Shown piece by piece: positions 13,914 to 21,541 of a DNA stretch of 24,721 bases (the first letter of the stretch is position 1; each line of letters begins with the position of its first letter). The notes under the pieces were generated by a model that was given only the letters and a program-made list of their open reading frames with translations, had not been told where the DNA came from and did no database searches. This DNA is from a virus, in IMG/VR virus record IMGVR_UViG_3300025266_000041, positions 1 to 24,721 of that record. One strand, written 5' to 3'. A program made the position numbers and the translations under genes.

Positions 13914-14114
13914 TTTTTGCCTCTCTTTTTTAATATCTTGTAGGTCGATACACGATTGCTAATCGTATAACCATTGTTTGCTAAGTAAGTGCCTTGTGGC
14001 AAGTCAGCTTACTATTAGAACCTGTGCGGTTGATTGCTTTTTTTATGTTAGTTAAGTAAAAATATTATGTCGAGAGGCTTGCATTTTGTTAGTTAGTAAA
14101 ATAACATTAGCTTT
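13914..14114. promoter_or_regulatory. CI-Cro intergenic control region
   Basis: This 201-base AT-rich region separates the divergent repressor and Cro-like genes. TGTTAGTTA occurs at 14046-14054 and 14087-14095, 41 bases apart, about four helical turns. The first extends into the near-palindrome TTAGTTAAGTAA (14048-14059). GCTAAGTAAG near 13980-13989 shares TAAGTAA. A rightward -10 candidate, TATTAT (14063-14068), lies just past the first site, though its -35 is poor. The leftward repressor promoter is not obvious. These sites are the likely operators for CI and Cro. Confidence 0.6.
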
Positions 14115-14312
14115 ATGAAAACATTAAAACCAATACCCATGACCGAAGTGCTGGCAGCATTTGGCACTAAAACCGATTTCGCAAAAGCCCTTGGTATCAC
14201 GCATGGCGCTGTTTGCCACTGGGGCGACTTTGTATGCAATTCCCGAACCTATCAGGTGCGTTATTTGCTAAATGAAATAAATCAAACTGCTCAGTCAGAG
14301 AGGGTCGCGTAA
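14115..14312 (+). CDS. Cro-like helix-turn-helix regulator
   Basis: The 65-residue product is the right size for Cro. The segment TEVLAAFGTKTDFAKALGIT followed by HGAVCHWGDFV is the YdaS/Cro helix-turn-helix pattern with the recognition helix around GAVCHW. It is the first rightward gene, divergent from the repressor, and should favour lytic growth by binding the shared operators. The Shine-Dalgarno is weak. The stop overlaps the next start (TAATG). Confidence 0.85.
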   Translation: MKTLKPIPMTEVLAAFGTKTDFAKALGITHGAVCHWGDFVCNSRTYQVRYLLNEINQTAQSERVA

Positions 14313-14506
14313 TGTCGAAGCTCAACAACCCTGTGGCGTCCATGTTTGATGACGACTTATATCGATTTGCCAAGGCCGCAGCAGCAGCCGAAGGGACTGA
14401 TATTTCTGGATACATTCGTGAAGCCATTGTTGCTCTCCGAGAGAAGAAGGTTAATGAGTACAAGATATGGCATTCAGTATTCGATGAACAGATAAATGAG
14501 ATATAG
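14312..14506 (+). CDS. Small ribbon-helix-helix-like protein
   Basis: The 64-residue product contains FDDDLYRFAKAAAAAEGTDI followed by SGYIREAIVALREKK. This fits a ribbon-helix-helix DNA-binding fold (Arc/CopG-like): strand, helix, turn, helix. It sits where lambdoid phages carry cII, between Cro and the replication gene, so a regulatory role is plausible. It overlaps the Cro stop by one base. The fold is inferred from pattern alone. Confidence 0.7.
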   Translation: MSKLNNPVASMFDDDLYRFAKAAAAAEGTDISGYIREAIVALREKKVNEYKIWHSVFDEQINEI

Positions 14507-14513
14507 CTGATAT

Positions 14514-15320
14514 ATGTCTAATCTAATCCACAGCTTTAGTGTTGAAGAGGCAGAGAAGTACGGTGTAGAGAAAGCTGTAATTCTGTACAACTTCCGATTC
14601 TGGCTAACTAAAAACATGGCTAACGATAAGAACAACATCGATGGGTATGTTTGGACGTACAACTCTGCTGCTGCTCTGGCTAAACTTTTCCCATACCTCA
14701 ATGCCAAGAAGATAAGCCGCTTACTGAAAGACCTTGAGGTATCAGGAGCTTTAATTACAGGAAACTATAACCAGATTGGATATGACCGCACTAAGTGGTA
14801 CTCAATGCCTGAATTCTCTACGAAAGCCGGGCCAATAGTCATTTCCCATATTTGCGAAATGGATTCCCCAGATATGAGCAATGGATTTCCCATAATTGCG
14901 CCACCTATACCAGATAGTAAACCAGATAATAAAACAGATATAAAAACTAAAACGTCAGCAAAGCTGAAGTTCGATGATAAAGATTTAGATTTTGTTGAGC
15001 GTATGTATCAGTCATTACTAAACCAAGACTCTAGGTTCAAGAAACCAAACTTAAAACAATGGGCAGACATAATTAGAAAGATGCGTGTAATTGATGGCCG
15101 TGATTACGACACTATGGCGGCGGTCTGGACTTGGGCTAGAAAAGATCCATTTTGGTACAAAAACATTTTATCTGCGACTAAGTTTAGGCATCACTTTCAA
15201 GCCTTATATTTAAATACCTTTCCTGCAAATAATCTAACCCCGCCAGTGGTCAACGAGGAAAAGCAGAGAAAGAGGGCTATCACAGCAAATGTGCTGGATA
15301 TTAATAACACCGATTGGTAA
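14514..15320 (+). CDS. Phage replication initiator, O-like winged-helix protein
   Basis: The 268-residue product starts with a winged-helix domain (about 1-105) typical of phage replisome organisers. Its hallmarks are GYVWTYNSAAALAKLFPYL, KKISRLLKDLEVSGALI and YDRTKWYSM. A polar, Lys/Asp-rich linker (about 125-155) is followed by a C-terminal helical domain with WADIIRKMRVIDGRDYDTM and RKDPFWYKNILSATKFRHHF. The latter resembles loader- or helicase-interacting domains of such proteins. Role: bind the origin and recruit the host helicase. No phage helicase or DnaC-like loader follows in the operon. The origin may lie within this gene, but I see no clear iterons. Confidence 0.82.
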   Translation: MSNLIHSFSVEEAEKYGVEKAVILYNFRFWLTKNMANDKNNIDGYVWTYNSAAALAKLFPYLNAKKISRLLKDLEVSGALITGNYNQIGYDRTKWYSMPEFSTKAGPIVISHICEMDSPDMSNGFPIIAPPIPDSKPDNKTDIKTKTSAKLKFDDKDLDFVERMYQSLLNQDSRFKKPNLKQWADIIRKMRVIDGRDYDTMAAVWTWARKDPFWYKNILSATKFRHHFQALYLNTFPANNLTPPVVNEEKQRKRAITANVLDINNTDW

Positions 15321-15349
15321 ACAACAATAATCACTTTAAAGGACTAAAC

Positions 15350-15622
15350 ATGATTTCAGGCGAAAACGTAATAAGAACTAACCCAGCACTAAAGAGCGCA
15401 GTCAGAGCCTCAATCGCTGCTGGTAGTCGCAGGGTTACTGAGAAAAACCGTCAACTAGCCGTTGATAACGAGATTAAGTTAATGCGCTGGCACCAAGAGG
15501 CCGGCCACCAAACACCCGAAGAATTCGCCCGTTCGGTTAAAACTGTTCAGATGCTTAAAAAAGAACATCGCAGATGGAACCTTGCAAGAGGCTTTCAGAG
15601 TCATGCGGATTTATACCTATGA
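15350..15622 (+). CDS. Small basic hypothetical protein
   Basis: The ATG at 15350 has AAAGGA eight bases upstream and gives 90 residues; an upstream TTG in frame is less likely. The protein is basic and helical (RRVTEKNRQLAVDNEIKLMR, then a helix with EEFARSVKTVQMLKKEHRR). No family is recognised. It ends in an ATGA overlap with the next gene, as part of a tight rightward early operon. Confidence 0.68.
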   Translation: MISGENVIRTNPALKSAVRASIAAGSRRVTEKNRQLAVDNEIKLMRWHQEAGHQTPEEFARSVKTVQMLKKEHRRWNLARGFQSHADLYL

Positions 15623-15795
15623 AATATTACCTAAAGCCACTAAGCCCTAAAAGCCTGTATGACGAGTTGATTGGTGATTACAAAGGGCCAGTAACCAAGG
15701 CTGGCTGGGGTGAGTCAGGAGGCTTAACGCACATCATCAAGTCACAACTTAATCCATTAGCTCGTAAGAAGTATTACAAGGAGAGGGCAGCATGA
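15619..15795 (+). CDS. Small hypothetical protein
   Basis: The ATG at 15619 overlaps the previous stop (ATGA) and gives 58 residues, starting KYYLKPLSPKSLYDELIGDY and containing TKAGWGESGGLTHIIKSQ. It is basic and soluble-looking. The family is not recognised. It overlaps the following gene by ATGA. The start could be placed 15 codons earlier, but coupling favours this one. Confidence 0.65.
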   Translation: MKYYLKPLSPKSLYDELIGDYKGPVTKAGWGESGGLTHIIKSQLNPLARKKYYKERAA

Positions 15796-16049
15796 AAGCA
15801 ACTAGCATAAAAGCATTTGCATCTGTACAGGAAGAGGCAGACAAGCAGCGAATCAGGATGGCGAAGTTTGTTGAAGATCATGCTGATCACACAAGCAACG
15901 AGCTAGGAAGGTTATCAGACGAATATGACCGCTACCAGTTTGCTAGGCGATTACCTGAACTAAGAGACAAAGGAACGCTAATCAACCCGCACACACGCTT
16001 CTGTGAAGTCTCAGGTAGGGAAGCAATGACTTGGGCTGCTGCAGTATGA
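15792..16049 (+). CDS. Small winged-helix-like protein
   Basis: The 85-residue product contains HTSNELGRLSDEYDRYQFAR, then RLPELRDKGTLINPHTRFCE and a VSGREAMTW ending. This arrangement looks like a small winged helix as in phage and MarR-like regulators: helix, recognition helix, beta wing. A GGAG-containing sequence (AAGGAGAGG) lies nearby upstream, and the start overlaps the previous stop. A regulatory role is possible. The target is unknown. Confidence 0.68.
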   Translation: MKATSIKAFASVQEEADKQRIRMAKFVEDHADHTSNELGRLSDEYDRYQFARRLPELRDKGTLINPHTRFCEVSGREAMTWAAAV

Positions 16050-16360
16050 GAATACTTGACCTCGATGAATGCAAGGTTGTAATTAAAAAGATTAATTCTG
16101 GCGTTGCTGCAAAGGTTATTGCTAAGAAGTTTGAAGTGGATCTTTACGATATAACCCTAATAAATCGATGCAGAGTTAATAAGTTTCCTTTGGATGAGTA
16201 CAAGTTGATTGATGATCCTAATTACAGGCTGCAGCCCATAAACCATAAGTGCAAAATAGCAGAGCCAACAGGTAATAATTTAGGCTCTCAGGGGTGGGAT
16301 ATACGAATGAGTCTAAAGCTATCACGGCTACCAATGAGTAAATGGGCGGCTGCACTATGA
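16046..16360 (+). CDS. Hypothetical protein with possible HTH
   Basis: The ATG at 16046 overlaps the previous stop (ATGA) and gives 104 residues. Residues 8-35 (CKVVIKKINSGVAAKVIAKK, then FEVDLYDITLINR) resemble a helix-turn-helix of the resolvase or Trp-repressor sort. The C-terminal half is polar and not recognised. It overlaps the NinB-like gene by ATGA. The function is unknown. Confidence 0.65.
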   Translation: MRILDLDECKVVIKKINSGVAAKVIAKKFEVDLYDITLINRCRVNKFPLDEYKLIDDPNYRLQPINHKCKIAEPTGNNLGSQGWDIRMSLKLSRLPMSKWAAAL

Positions 16361-16767
16361 GCGAAAACTGGACAGTTAACTCAGACCCAAGCCTTGAGAA
16401 CTTAATTAAACATTTGCGTGAACTGTATGCAGATAAGAAATATGTACAGGTTAAGTGGACAACCAATAAAGCGATTACTAACACGCAAAGAAATTCAGTT
16501 TATCTTTACTGCGGTTTGCTTGCACAAGAGTTAAACGGGCGTGGTTTAGATATGGTTAAAACTTTACATGACGTTGAAATTCCTTGGTCAAAACAATCAG
16601 TAAAAGAACATATTTGGGTCAAAGTTCAAAGTGCAAAGTTTGATAATGTTTCGGTTAATGATCTTAAAACGCCCCAAGTTAGCGCGATTTACGATGTAGT
16701 TAATCGTCACCTATCCGGCAAGTTTGGTGTGCATGTGCCATTTCCGAGCCGAGATAATAATGGCTAA
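16357..16767 (+). CDS. NinB/YbcN-like recombination accessory protein
   Basis: The ATG at 16357 gives 136 residues. The pattern KWTTNKAITNTQRNSVYLYC, then EIPWSKQSVKEHIWVKVQ and VNRHLSGKFGVHVPFPSRD fits a family of nin-region proteins, with TxxQN-like and HVPFPS signatures, that I relate to NinB (lambda Orf). Lambda Orf helps load recombinases on single-stranded DNA. The relation to lambda Orf itself is distant and is my reading. The gene overlaps NinG by eight bases, the usual partner in nin regions. Confidence 0.68.
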   Translation: MSENWTVNSDPSLENLIKHLRELYADKKYVQVKWTTNKAITNTQRNSVYLYCGLLAQELNGRGLDMVKTLHDVEIPWSKQSVKEHIWVKVQSAKFDNVSVNDLKTPQVSAIYDVVNRHLSGKFGVHVPFPSRDNNG

Positions 16768-17350
16768 CACTAAAAAGAAATGCAGACATTGCAAAGCCTT
16801 TGCCTTGGTTGAAACGGGCGTAACAGTGCTTTTAGGCTTTTACTGCACTAAAGAACACGCTTTAGATCATCAACACGCGAAAGCTATGGCTGCTGTGAGC
16901 AAGATACGCGCTAAAGCTATCCAGTTAGCTAAGAAAGATATAAAAGCCCGTAAGCAGGCCATTAAGAGCTTAGGGGAGCTACACAAAGAAGCGCAACCAG
17001 AATTCAACAGGTATATCCGATTACGGGATAGGGGACAGCCCTGTATTAGTTGCCAGAGACACCACACAGGACAGATCCACGCAGGGCATTACAGGTCGGT
17101 AGGGGCAGCAGCAGAGCTTCGGTATGACGAAAGCAACGTACACGCCCAGTGCGCGCCTTGTAATAACCACTTATCTGGCAATGCTATTGATTACCGCATT
17201 AACTTAATTAAAAAAATTGGGTTATCAAAAGTGGAAGAGTTGGAAGGGCCGCACGATCCTGCAAAGTACACAAGAGAAGATATTATGGCAATTAAAGGAA
17301 AATATAAAATAAAACATAAAGAGCTTGAATCTCAATGGGCGTTGTTATGA
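16760..17350 (+). CDS. ninG: NinG (Rap) recombination endonuclease
   Basis: From the ATG at 16760 the product has 196 residues. The N-terminus has a zinc-like CRHCKAF with GFYCTKEH. A basic helical region (about 45-85) follows. The conserved C-terminal nuclease-like part reads CISCQRHHTGQIHAGHYRSV, then ELRYDESNVHAQCAPCNNHL and SGNAIDYR, an HNH-like Cys/His arrangement. Lambda Rap (NinG) cuts D-loops and Holliday junctions during recombination. The gene overlaps the NinB-like gene by eight bases, and the next gene by four. Confidence 0.9.
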   Translation: MANTKKKCRHCKAFALVETGVTVLLGFYCTKEHALDHQHAKAMAAVSKIRAKAIQLAKKDIKARKQAIKSLGELHKEAQPEFNRYIRLRDRGQPCISCQRHHTGQIHAGHYRSVGAAAELRYDESNVHAQCAPCNNHLSGNAIDYRINLIKKIGLSKVEELEGPHDPAKYTREDIMAIKGKYKIKHKELESQWALL

Positions 17351-17526
17351 GCGATAAGCAAAAAAACGTGATTAACGAGGGTGCAAAAATAATCGCTCTT
17401 TTGGTTAATACGGTGATTGAAGTGGAAGATAGGCCACGTAATGAAGTGGACGATTTACTCATGGAAAAAGCAGAAGAGTGGGTCGATGAAAATGGCCCGA
17501 TTTCATTAGATTTAACGGAGTATTGA
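17347..17526 (+). CDS. Small acidic hypothetical protein
   Basis: The ATG at 17347 overlaps the NinG stop (ATGA) and gives 59 residues, strongly acidic (EVEDRPRNEVDDLLMEKAEE). One hydrophobic helix stretch (AKIIALLVNTVIEV) is probably amphipathic. It lies at the end of the early operon, three bases before the small terminase start. In lambdoid phages the late antiterminator is found here, but this protein is too small and too acidic to call one. Confidence 0.65.
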   Translation: MSDKQKNVINEGAKIIALLVNTVIEVEDRPRNEVDDLLMEKAEEWVDENGPISLDLTEY

Positions 17527-17529
17527 ACA

Positions 17530-17898
17530 ATGGCACGACCAACGAAGTACACGCCAGAGCTATTAGCAAAGGCTCAAGATTACCTAGATAATGAAAGTAA
17601 CTCATTTCCTAGTCACATAGGGCTGGCATTTGAGTTAGGCATATCTAATTCAACCTTGTATGAGTGGATCGGAAACGAAGATAAGCATGAGTTTTCGGAC
17701 ATCGCAGAGAGAGTTATGCAACGACAGTACATTAGCCTTACTACTAATGGCCTAGACGGTACGTTTAACGGTGGTATTACAAAGCTAATGCTAACCAAGC
17801 ATGGTATGAGCGACAAGGTTGACCAAACCTCTAGCGATGGTTCTATGACCCCTCCAACAACGATTAACCTCGTTGCTAAAGAGTTTGAGAATCTTTAA
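17530..17898 (+). CDS. Terminase small subunit
   Basis: The 122-residue product starts ARPTKYTPELLAKAQDYLD, a well-known opening of P22 gp3-like small terminases. A helix-turn-helix-like section reads HIGLAFELGISNSTLYEWIG. The segment GLDGTFNGGITKLMLTKHGM precedes a flexible tail. The protein would recognise the packaging site and bring the large subunit to the DNA. It overlaps the large subunit gene by one base (TAATG), which supports the pair. The pac or cos site cannot be located by eye. Confidence 0.88.
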   Translation: MARPTKYTPELLAKAQDYLDNESNSFPSHIGLAFELGISNSTLYEWIGNEDKHEFSDIAERVMQRQYISLTTNGLDGTFNGGITKLMLTKHGMSDKVDQTSSDGSMTPPTTINLVAKEFENL

Positions 17899-19208
17899 TG
17901 TCAGAAATTGATATTGAGTTGCCGCCTAAGTTGGTTCCAATCTTTGAAGGTGAGGCAAGATACCGAGCAGCCTATGGCGGTAGAGGCGGGGCCAAATCAA
18001 GAGCCTTTGGCATGATGACTGCTGTATGGGGTTATAAGTTCGGTAAGAGTGGAAGATCAGGCCAAATACTATGCCTACGCCAGTATATGAACAGCCTTAG
18101 CGAGAGTTCATTCGCAGAGATTAAGAGCGCCATCCAAGCCGTACCATTCCTTAACGACTACTACGATTGTGGCGACCACTACATCCGCAGCAAGGACGGT
18201 CGAATCAACTACAGCTTTGCAGGCTTAACACGCAACATCGACAGCATTAAATCTAAGGCTCGTATCATATTGGCATTCATTGACGAGGCTGAGACAGTGA
18301 GCGAAGAGGCATATATGAAGCTTTTGCCCTCGATTCGGGAAGAGAATAGCGAATGCTGGATAATCTGGAACCCTCAATCTAAGACCTCTGCAACACACGT
18401 TAGGTTCCGTGAGAACACCCCTGCTGATTGCAAGATAACTGCGATCGGGTGGCAAAATAACCCCTGGATGCCAGAAGTTTTAACCAAGCAGCGCCTAGAA
18501 GACCTAGAGCAGCGTCCAGATACATATGGTCATGTATGGGAGGGAGACTTTTTAGAGTTCCCAGAGGGAGCATTCTGGTTACGTGAAATCAACAAAGCTA
18601 AGGTCGATGGAAGGATAGGTAAGCTACCTGTAGTTGAAGCTCATCCTTGTATGACTTTTTGGGATATTGGGGCATCAGACGGCTGCGCAGTTTGGGTAGT
18701 ACAGCAAGTGGGCCTGGAGCTAAGGTGTATTGATTTCTACGAGGCTTGGGGCGAAACATATAGCCATGCCGTTAAGTGGATTAAATCACTTGATCTAGTA
18801 TTTGAAGATATGTACTTGCCGCACGATGCTGACCATAAGAGACAAGGACAGATCTCCAACAAATCACCCAAGCAAATGCTTAAAGAATTAATGCCTAGCT
18901 CTAACTGGCGAATCGTTCCACGGATACAAGACATTCTCTGGGGCATACAACAAACCAGTGATATGTTCCCGTATATTTGGATTGATGATGAAAAGTGTGC
19001 AGCAGGGCTAGATCACCTCAAAGCATACAGACGTAAATGGTCTAACAGTGAGCAACGATGGTCACACATACCTGACAAGAGTGAAGGTCACAGTGAAGCA
19101 GCCGATGCGCTTAGACAAATGGCACAAGCCTTTGCAGCAGGGGATTTAGGACGTATCAAGAAGAAGCACCGAGGGGCGTTAAAACGCAATGTTAAAGGAC
19201 TAGCATAG
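17898..19208 (+). CDS. terL: Terminase large subunit
   Basis: The 436-residue product has both enzyme domains of a packaging motor. The ATPase includes Walker A GGRGGAKS (27-34) and Walker B IILAFIDE (123-130), with the catalytic Glu130. A coupling-like motif (IIWNPQSK, about 155-162) follows. The RNase H-like nuclease includes acidic residues at WDIGASDG (Asp256, Asp261), LPHDAD (Asp310, Asp312) and EAADALRQ (Asp403). It cuts concatemers and pumps DNA through the portal. Its end overlaps a promoter for the tiny genes that follow. Confidence 0.95.
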   Translation: MSEIDIELPPKLVPIFEGEARYRAAYGGRGGAKSRAFGMMTAVWGYKFGKSGRSGQILCLRQYMNSLSESSFAEIKSAIQAVPFLNDYYDCGDHYIRSKDGRINYSFAGLTRNIDSIKSKARIILAFIDEAETVSEEAYMKLLPSIREENSECWIIWNPQSKTSATHVRFRENTPADCKITAIGWQNNPWMPEVLTKQRLEDLEQRPDTYGHVWEGDFLEFPEGAFWLREINKAKVDGRIGKLPVVEAHPCMTFWDIGASDGCAVWVVQQVGLELRCIDFYEAWGETYSHAVKWIKSLDLVFEDMYLPHDADHKRQGQISNKSPKQMLKELMPSSNWRIVPRIQDILWGIQQTSDMFPYIWIDDEKCAAGLDHLKAYRRKWSNSEQRWSHIPDKSEGHSEAADALRQMAQAFAAGDLGRIKKKHRGALKRNVKGLA

Positions 19209-19219
19209 TATGGTATAAT
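19192..19219 (+). promoter_or_regulatory. Extended -10 promoter at the end of terL
   Basis: A perfect TATAAT (19214-19219) is preceded by TGG, giving an extended -10 (TGnTATAAT). The -35 candidate TTAAAG (19192-19197, spacer 16) is poor, as extended -10 promoters tolerate. A start near 19226 leaves a short leader with GGAGGT before the 23-residue gene. GCTAACAA at the start region also occurs in the PL-like operator. Confidence 0.55.
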
Positions 19220-19244
19220 ACGCTAACAATTTTGGAGGTGCATT

Positions 19245-19316
19245 ATGATGACCAGTAAGCCTAAGAAAAAGCCAGCAAAGAAGCCTAAAAAAAAGCCTGT
19301 TAGATCGGGTTATTAA
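19245..19316 (+). CDS. 23-residue Lys/Pro-rich basic peptide
   Basis: The frame reads MMTSKPKKKPAKKPKKKP then VRSGY. It has a near-perfect Shine-Dalgarno (GGAGGT, 19234-19239) five bases before the first ATG and eight before the second, and a promoter just upstream. Short KP-rich peptides occur in other marine-type podoviruses near terminase genes, as I recall. It could neutralise DNA charge or bind nucleic acid. The gene signals are strong; the function is unknown. Confidence 0.62.
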   Translation: MMTSKPKKKPAKKPKKKPVRSGY

Positions 19317-19317
19317 A

Positions 19318-19485
19318 ATGGCTAAAGGCGTTAAGCATTATCTAAAGAATGGCACTGAACACAAAGGTGCTACTCATAAGACCAATGGAATACCCATGAC
19401 AGGGGCTAGGCACACTAGCACCAGTAAAGACCTGTTCCACAAGAAAGACCTGTCAGCAGCCGTTAAGAAGCGAATGGCTAAGTAA
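19318..19485 (+). CDS. 55-residue basic protein, conserved-type podovirus small protein
   Basis: The ATG begins one base after the previous stop, and the stop overlaps the next start (TAATG). The product is 55 residues, basic and His-rich: AKGVKHYLKNGTEHKGATHK, a central MTGARHTSTSKDLFHKKDLS, and a KKRMAK end. The layout HY-x-KNG-x-x-HKG-x-THK, then TG-x-x-H-T-x-TSK, then L-x-HKKDLS recalls small proteins seen next to terminase in podovirus genomes. It may be a minor virion or DNA-binding protein. That role is a guess. Confidence 0.66.
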   Translation: MAKGVKHYLKNGTEHKGATHKTNGIPMTGARHTSTSKDLFHKKDLSAAVKKRMAK

Positions 19486-20909
19486 TGGGTCTGTTAGATG
19501 ATTACATGGCCCAAGTTCAAGACTACAAAAAAGCTGGGTCTATTGGTACTGGGTTGCTTGCAGATAGGCCAGACTTGTCTTTAGGAAAAAGCGGTTTGCT
19601 TAGTCAAATGCAATCAGCAGAAGCTAAGTATATGGAGCGTGTAAACGACCCACTACCTTACTACCGACAGAATCCAGCAGCACAAGGGCTACTAAACGTA
19701 TCCCCTGAGTTAGATCTATTGGATATGTTTACTGGTGGCGGCAAGATGGCTATGGTTGCTGCAGCTCGTAATTTGGGAAAGAAAGCTGGATCTGGAAAGG
19801 TTGATGATGCAGGCCGATACATCGATGATTTGCGATATAACAAGTCTGAATATGATCCTCGCTACAGCCCACGCATAGCTGAAGAAACTCTGTTTAGGCC
19901 AAATGTAACTAATACGGGCCCGATAACTCCAGTAAAGCGTTTAGCCTTTCAAGACCTTGAAGGTAGGCCATATGTTTCAACTATGTCAGATCGCACTGCT
20001 GCTGGCGGGATACTTGAAGGTATTGGCGATAAGAATCTGAAGTATGGCGTACCACTTACTGGGGGACAAGACTACATGCGAACGCACCGTGATATGTGGG
20101 CTTCCGCTGATAGCGTGACCCCAGACATGGTTCAAGGTGCTAAAGAAATGCAGGCGAAAACTGGTGAAACCCCTATTTTCATGCCTTGGCGTATGGCCCC
20201 GACAGGTGGCGATTATGCCCATAAAACAGGCCAAACCATGCTCTCATATGCAGCAGAGAATATGCCTAGCAAGGCCAAGAAATCGCTTAACTCGGAACTA
20301 AAGAAATTAATCCCTGATTGGGTTGGCCTCGATGATCCAAAAAGTTTAGTTCAGTATGGCGCACAATCAGCTAACAAGCGAAAATTCATTCTGAACATGA
20401 TGGATAAGAAGTACCGAGATAAAGGTGGCATGTCTATAACTCAGGCTCGTTTGGGTGTATCTGATCAATTGCAATTAAACGCACCAGTTAGCGGATTCCA
20501 AAATGTTGGTTTATTCGATATGGATAGAGGTAACGTGCCGAAAGGCGGTAATGCAACTTACCCATCTAGCGTAGGTGGCAATTACCTTGGCACATTAGAT
20601 ACAGACATTACTGCAATGGACTTAAACCCAGAGCGATTGGTAAGGGCTGTAAACGGCAAAGGTGAGTTTCAATCTGGGCCACAAGGCATCGATTTATTAA
20701 GCACCAGATCTGAGCCTAGACGAGCTATGGAGGTTGGCACTTGGGGTGGGGTTATTACTGAGGATCTTATTAGGGATCTAGCATCTAAAGGCTTTAAGAT
20801 CGACTCTAACGGTGTGATAACAGCCATATCAGCTACAGTGGCTGGCATTCTAGGGGCTAACTCTATAGAAGATTTAAGCAAAGATACTAAACAGGAAATA
20901 AGGCTATAA
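19485..20909 (+). CDS. Large hypothetical protein between terminase and adaptor genes
   Basis: The 474-residue product starts GLLDDYMAQVQDYKKAGSIG and has a Gly/Met-containing helix at about 75-95 (DMFTGGGKMAMVAAARNLGK). The middle is polar with many aromatics (RLAFQDLEGRPYVSTMSDRT, then GGDYAHKTGQTMLSYAAENM). A hydrophobic stretch lies near the end (ITAISATVAGILGANS). No catalytic motif is recognised. The middle is reminiscent of large polyvalent-protein-associated domains from phage internal proteins, a weak impression. Its virion-gene position and size would suit an ejected internal protein. The next gene starts immediately after its stop. Confidence 0.72.
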   Translation: MGLLDDYMAQVQDYKKAGSIGTGLLADRPDLSLGKSGLLSQMQSAEAKYMERVNDPLPYYRQNPAAQGLLNVSPELDLLDMFTGGGKMAMVAAARNLGKKAGSGKVDDAGRYIDDLRYNKSEYDPRYSPRIAEETLFRPNVTNTGPITPVKRLAFQDLEGRPYVSTMSDRTAAGGILEGIGDKNLKYGVPLTGGQDYMRTHRDMWASADSVTPDMVQGAKEMQAKTGETPIFMPWRMAPTGGDYAHKTGQTMLSYAAENMPSKAKKSLNSELKKLIPDWVGLDDPKSLVQYGAQSANKRKFILNMMDKKYRDKGGMSITQARLGVSDQLQLNAPVSGFQNVGLFDMDRGNVPKGGNATYPSSVGGNYLGTLDTDITAMDLNPERLVRAVNGKGEFQSGPQGIDLLSTRSEPRRAMEVGTWGGVITEDLIRDLASKGFKIDSNGVITAISATVAGILGANSIEDLSKDTKQEIRL

Positions 20910-21530
20910 ATGGCTATTTCAACATATGCAGAACTTAAAACCTCAATCGCAGACTTTTTAAATCGTGATGATTTAACATCATCTATTGATACATTTATTG
21001 ATCTTGCTGAATCTAATCTAAATCGTGATGTAAGACATTGGCGTATGCAAATTCGCTCAACCCTTACTATCTCAAGTCAGTACACAACACTACCGTCAGA
21101 TTGGTTAGAAGCTGGTCGTATTAGCTTGCAGGCTAATGGGACAAGCGAAGTTAAATTAACCTCTTCTGCGGCCCTTGGCATACTACGCGCCACAAACAAT
21201 AATGCCACAGGTATACCAGCCAACTATGCAATCAATGGCAATAGTTTGGAAGTGCAGCCTAGCCCCGATGGGCCTTATGTTGCTGATATTTTATACACTG
21301 GAAGAACACCAGGCCTAAGTGCGTCCAACACTACAAACTGGTTGTTGACCTATGCGCCCGATGTTTATCTTTACGGCACATTGATTCACACAGCACCTTA
21401 TCTAAAAGACGATGCACGAACAACTGTTTGGGCGGCTTTGTATAACGCTGCCGTAAATAATCTAAACAAAGACAGCACTAAAGCAATATCGGGTGGCTCT
21501 GGCCTTGCGATTAAAGTTAATAGCTACTAA
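20910..21530 (+). CDS. Head-tail adaptor protein, SU10-type
   Basis: The 206-residue product starts AISTYAELKTSIADFLNRDD and continues with a helix of the DLAESNLNRDVR pattern, the signature opening of podovirus adaptor proteins. A beta part (TLTISSQYTTLPSDWLEAGR) and a C-terminal helical part (WLLTYAPDVYLYGTLIHTAP) follow. Family knowledge: twelve copies bind beneath the portal and form the tail docking platform. It directly follows the 474-residue gene with no gap and precedes the fibre gene. Confidence 0.88.
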   Translation: MAISTYAELKTSIADFLNRDDLTSSIDTFIDLAESNLNRDVRHWRMQIRSTLTISSQYTTLPSDWLEAGRISLQANGTSEVKLTSSAALGILRATNNNATGIPANYAINGNSLEVQPSPDGPYVADILYTGRTPGLSASNTTNWLLTYAPDVYLYGTLIHTAPYLKDDARTTVWAALYNAAVNNLNKDSTKAISGGSGLAIKVNSY

Positions 21531-21541
21531 GGACTTAGAAA

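Noticed and set aside
13432-13962. Rightward 176-codon frame across the repressor gene
   Set aside because: It is antisense to the clearly recognisable CI-like repressor.
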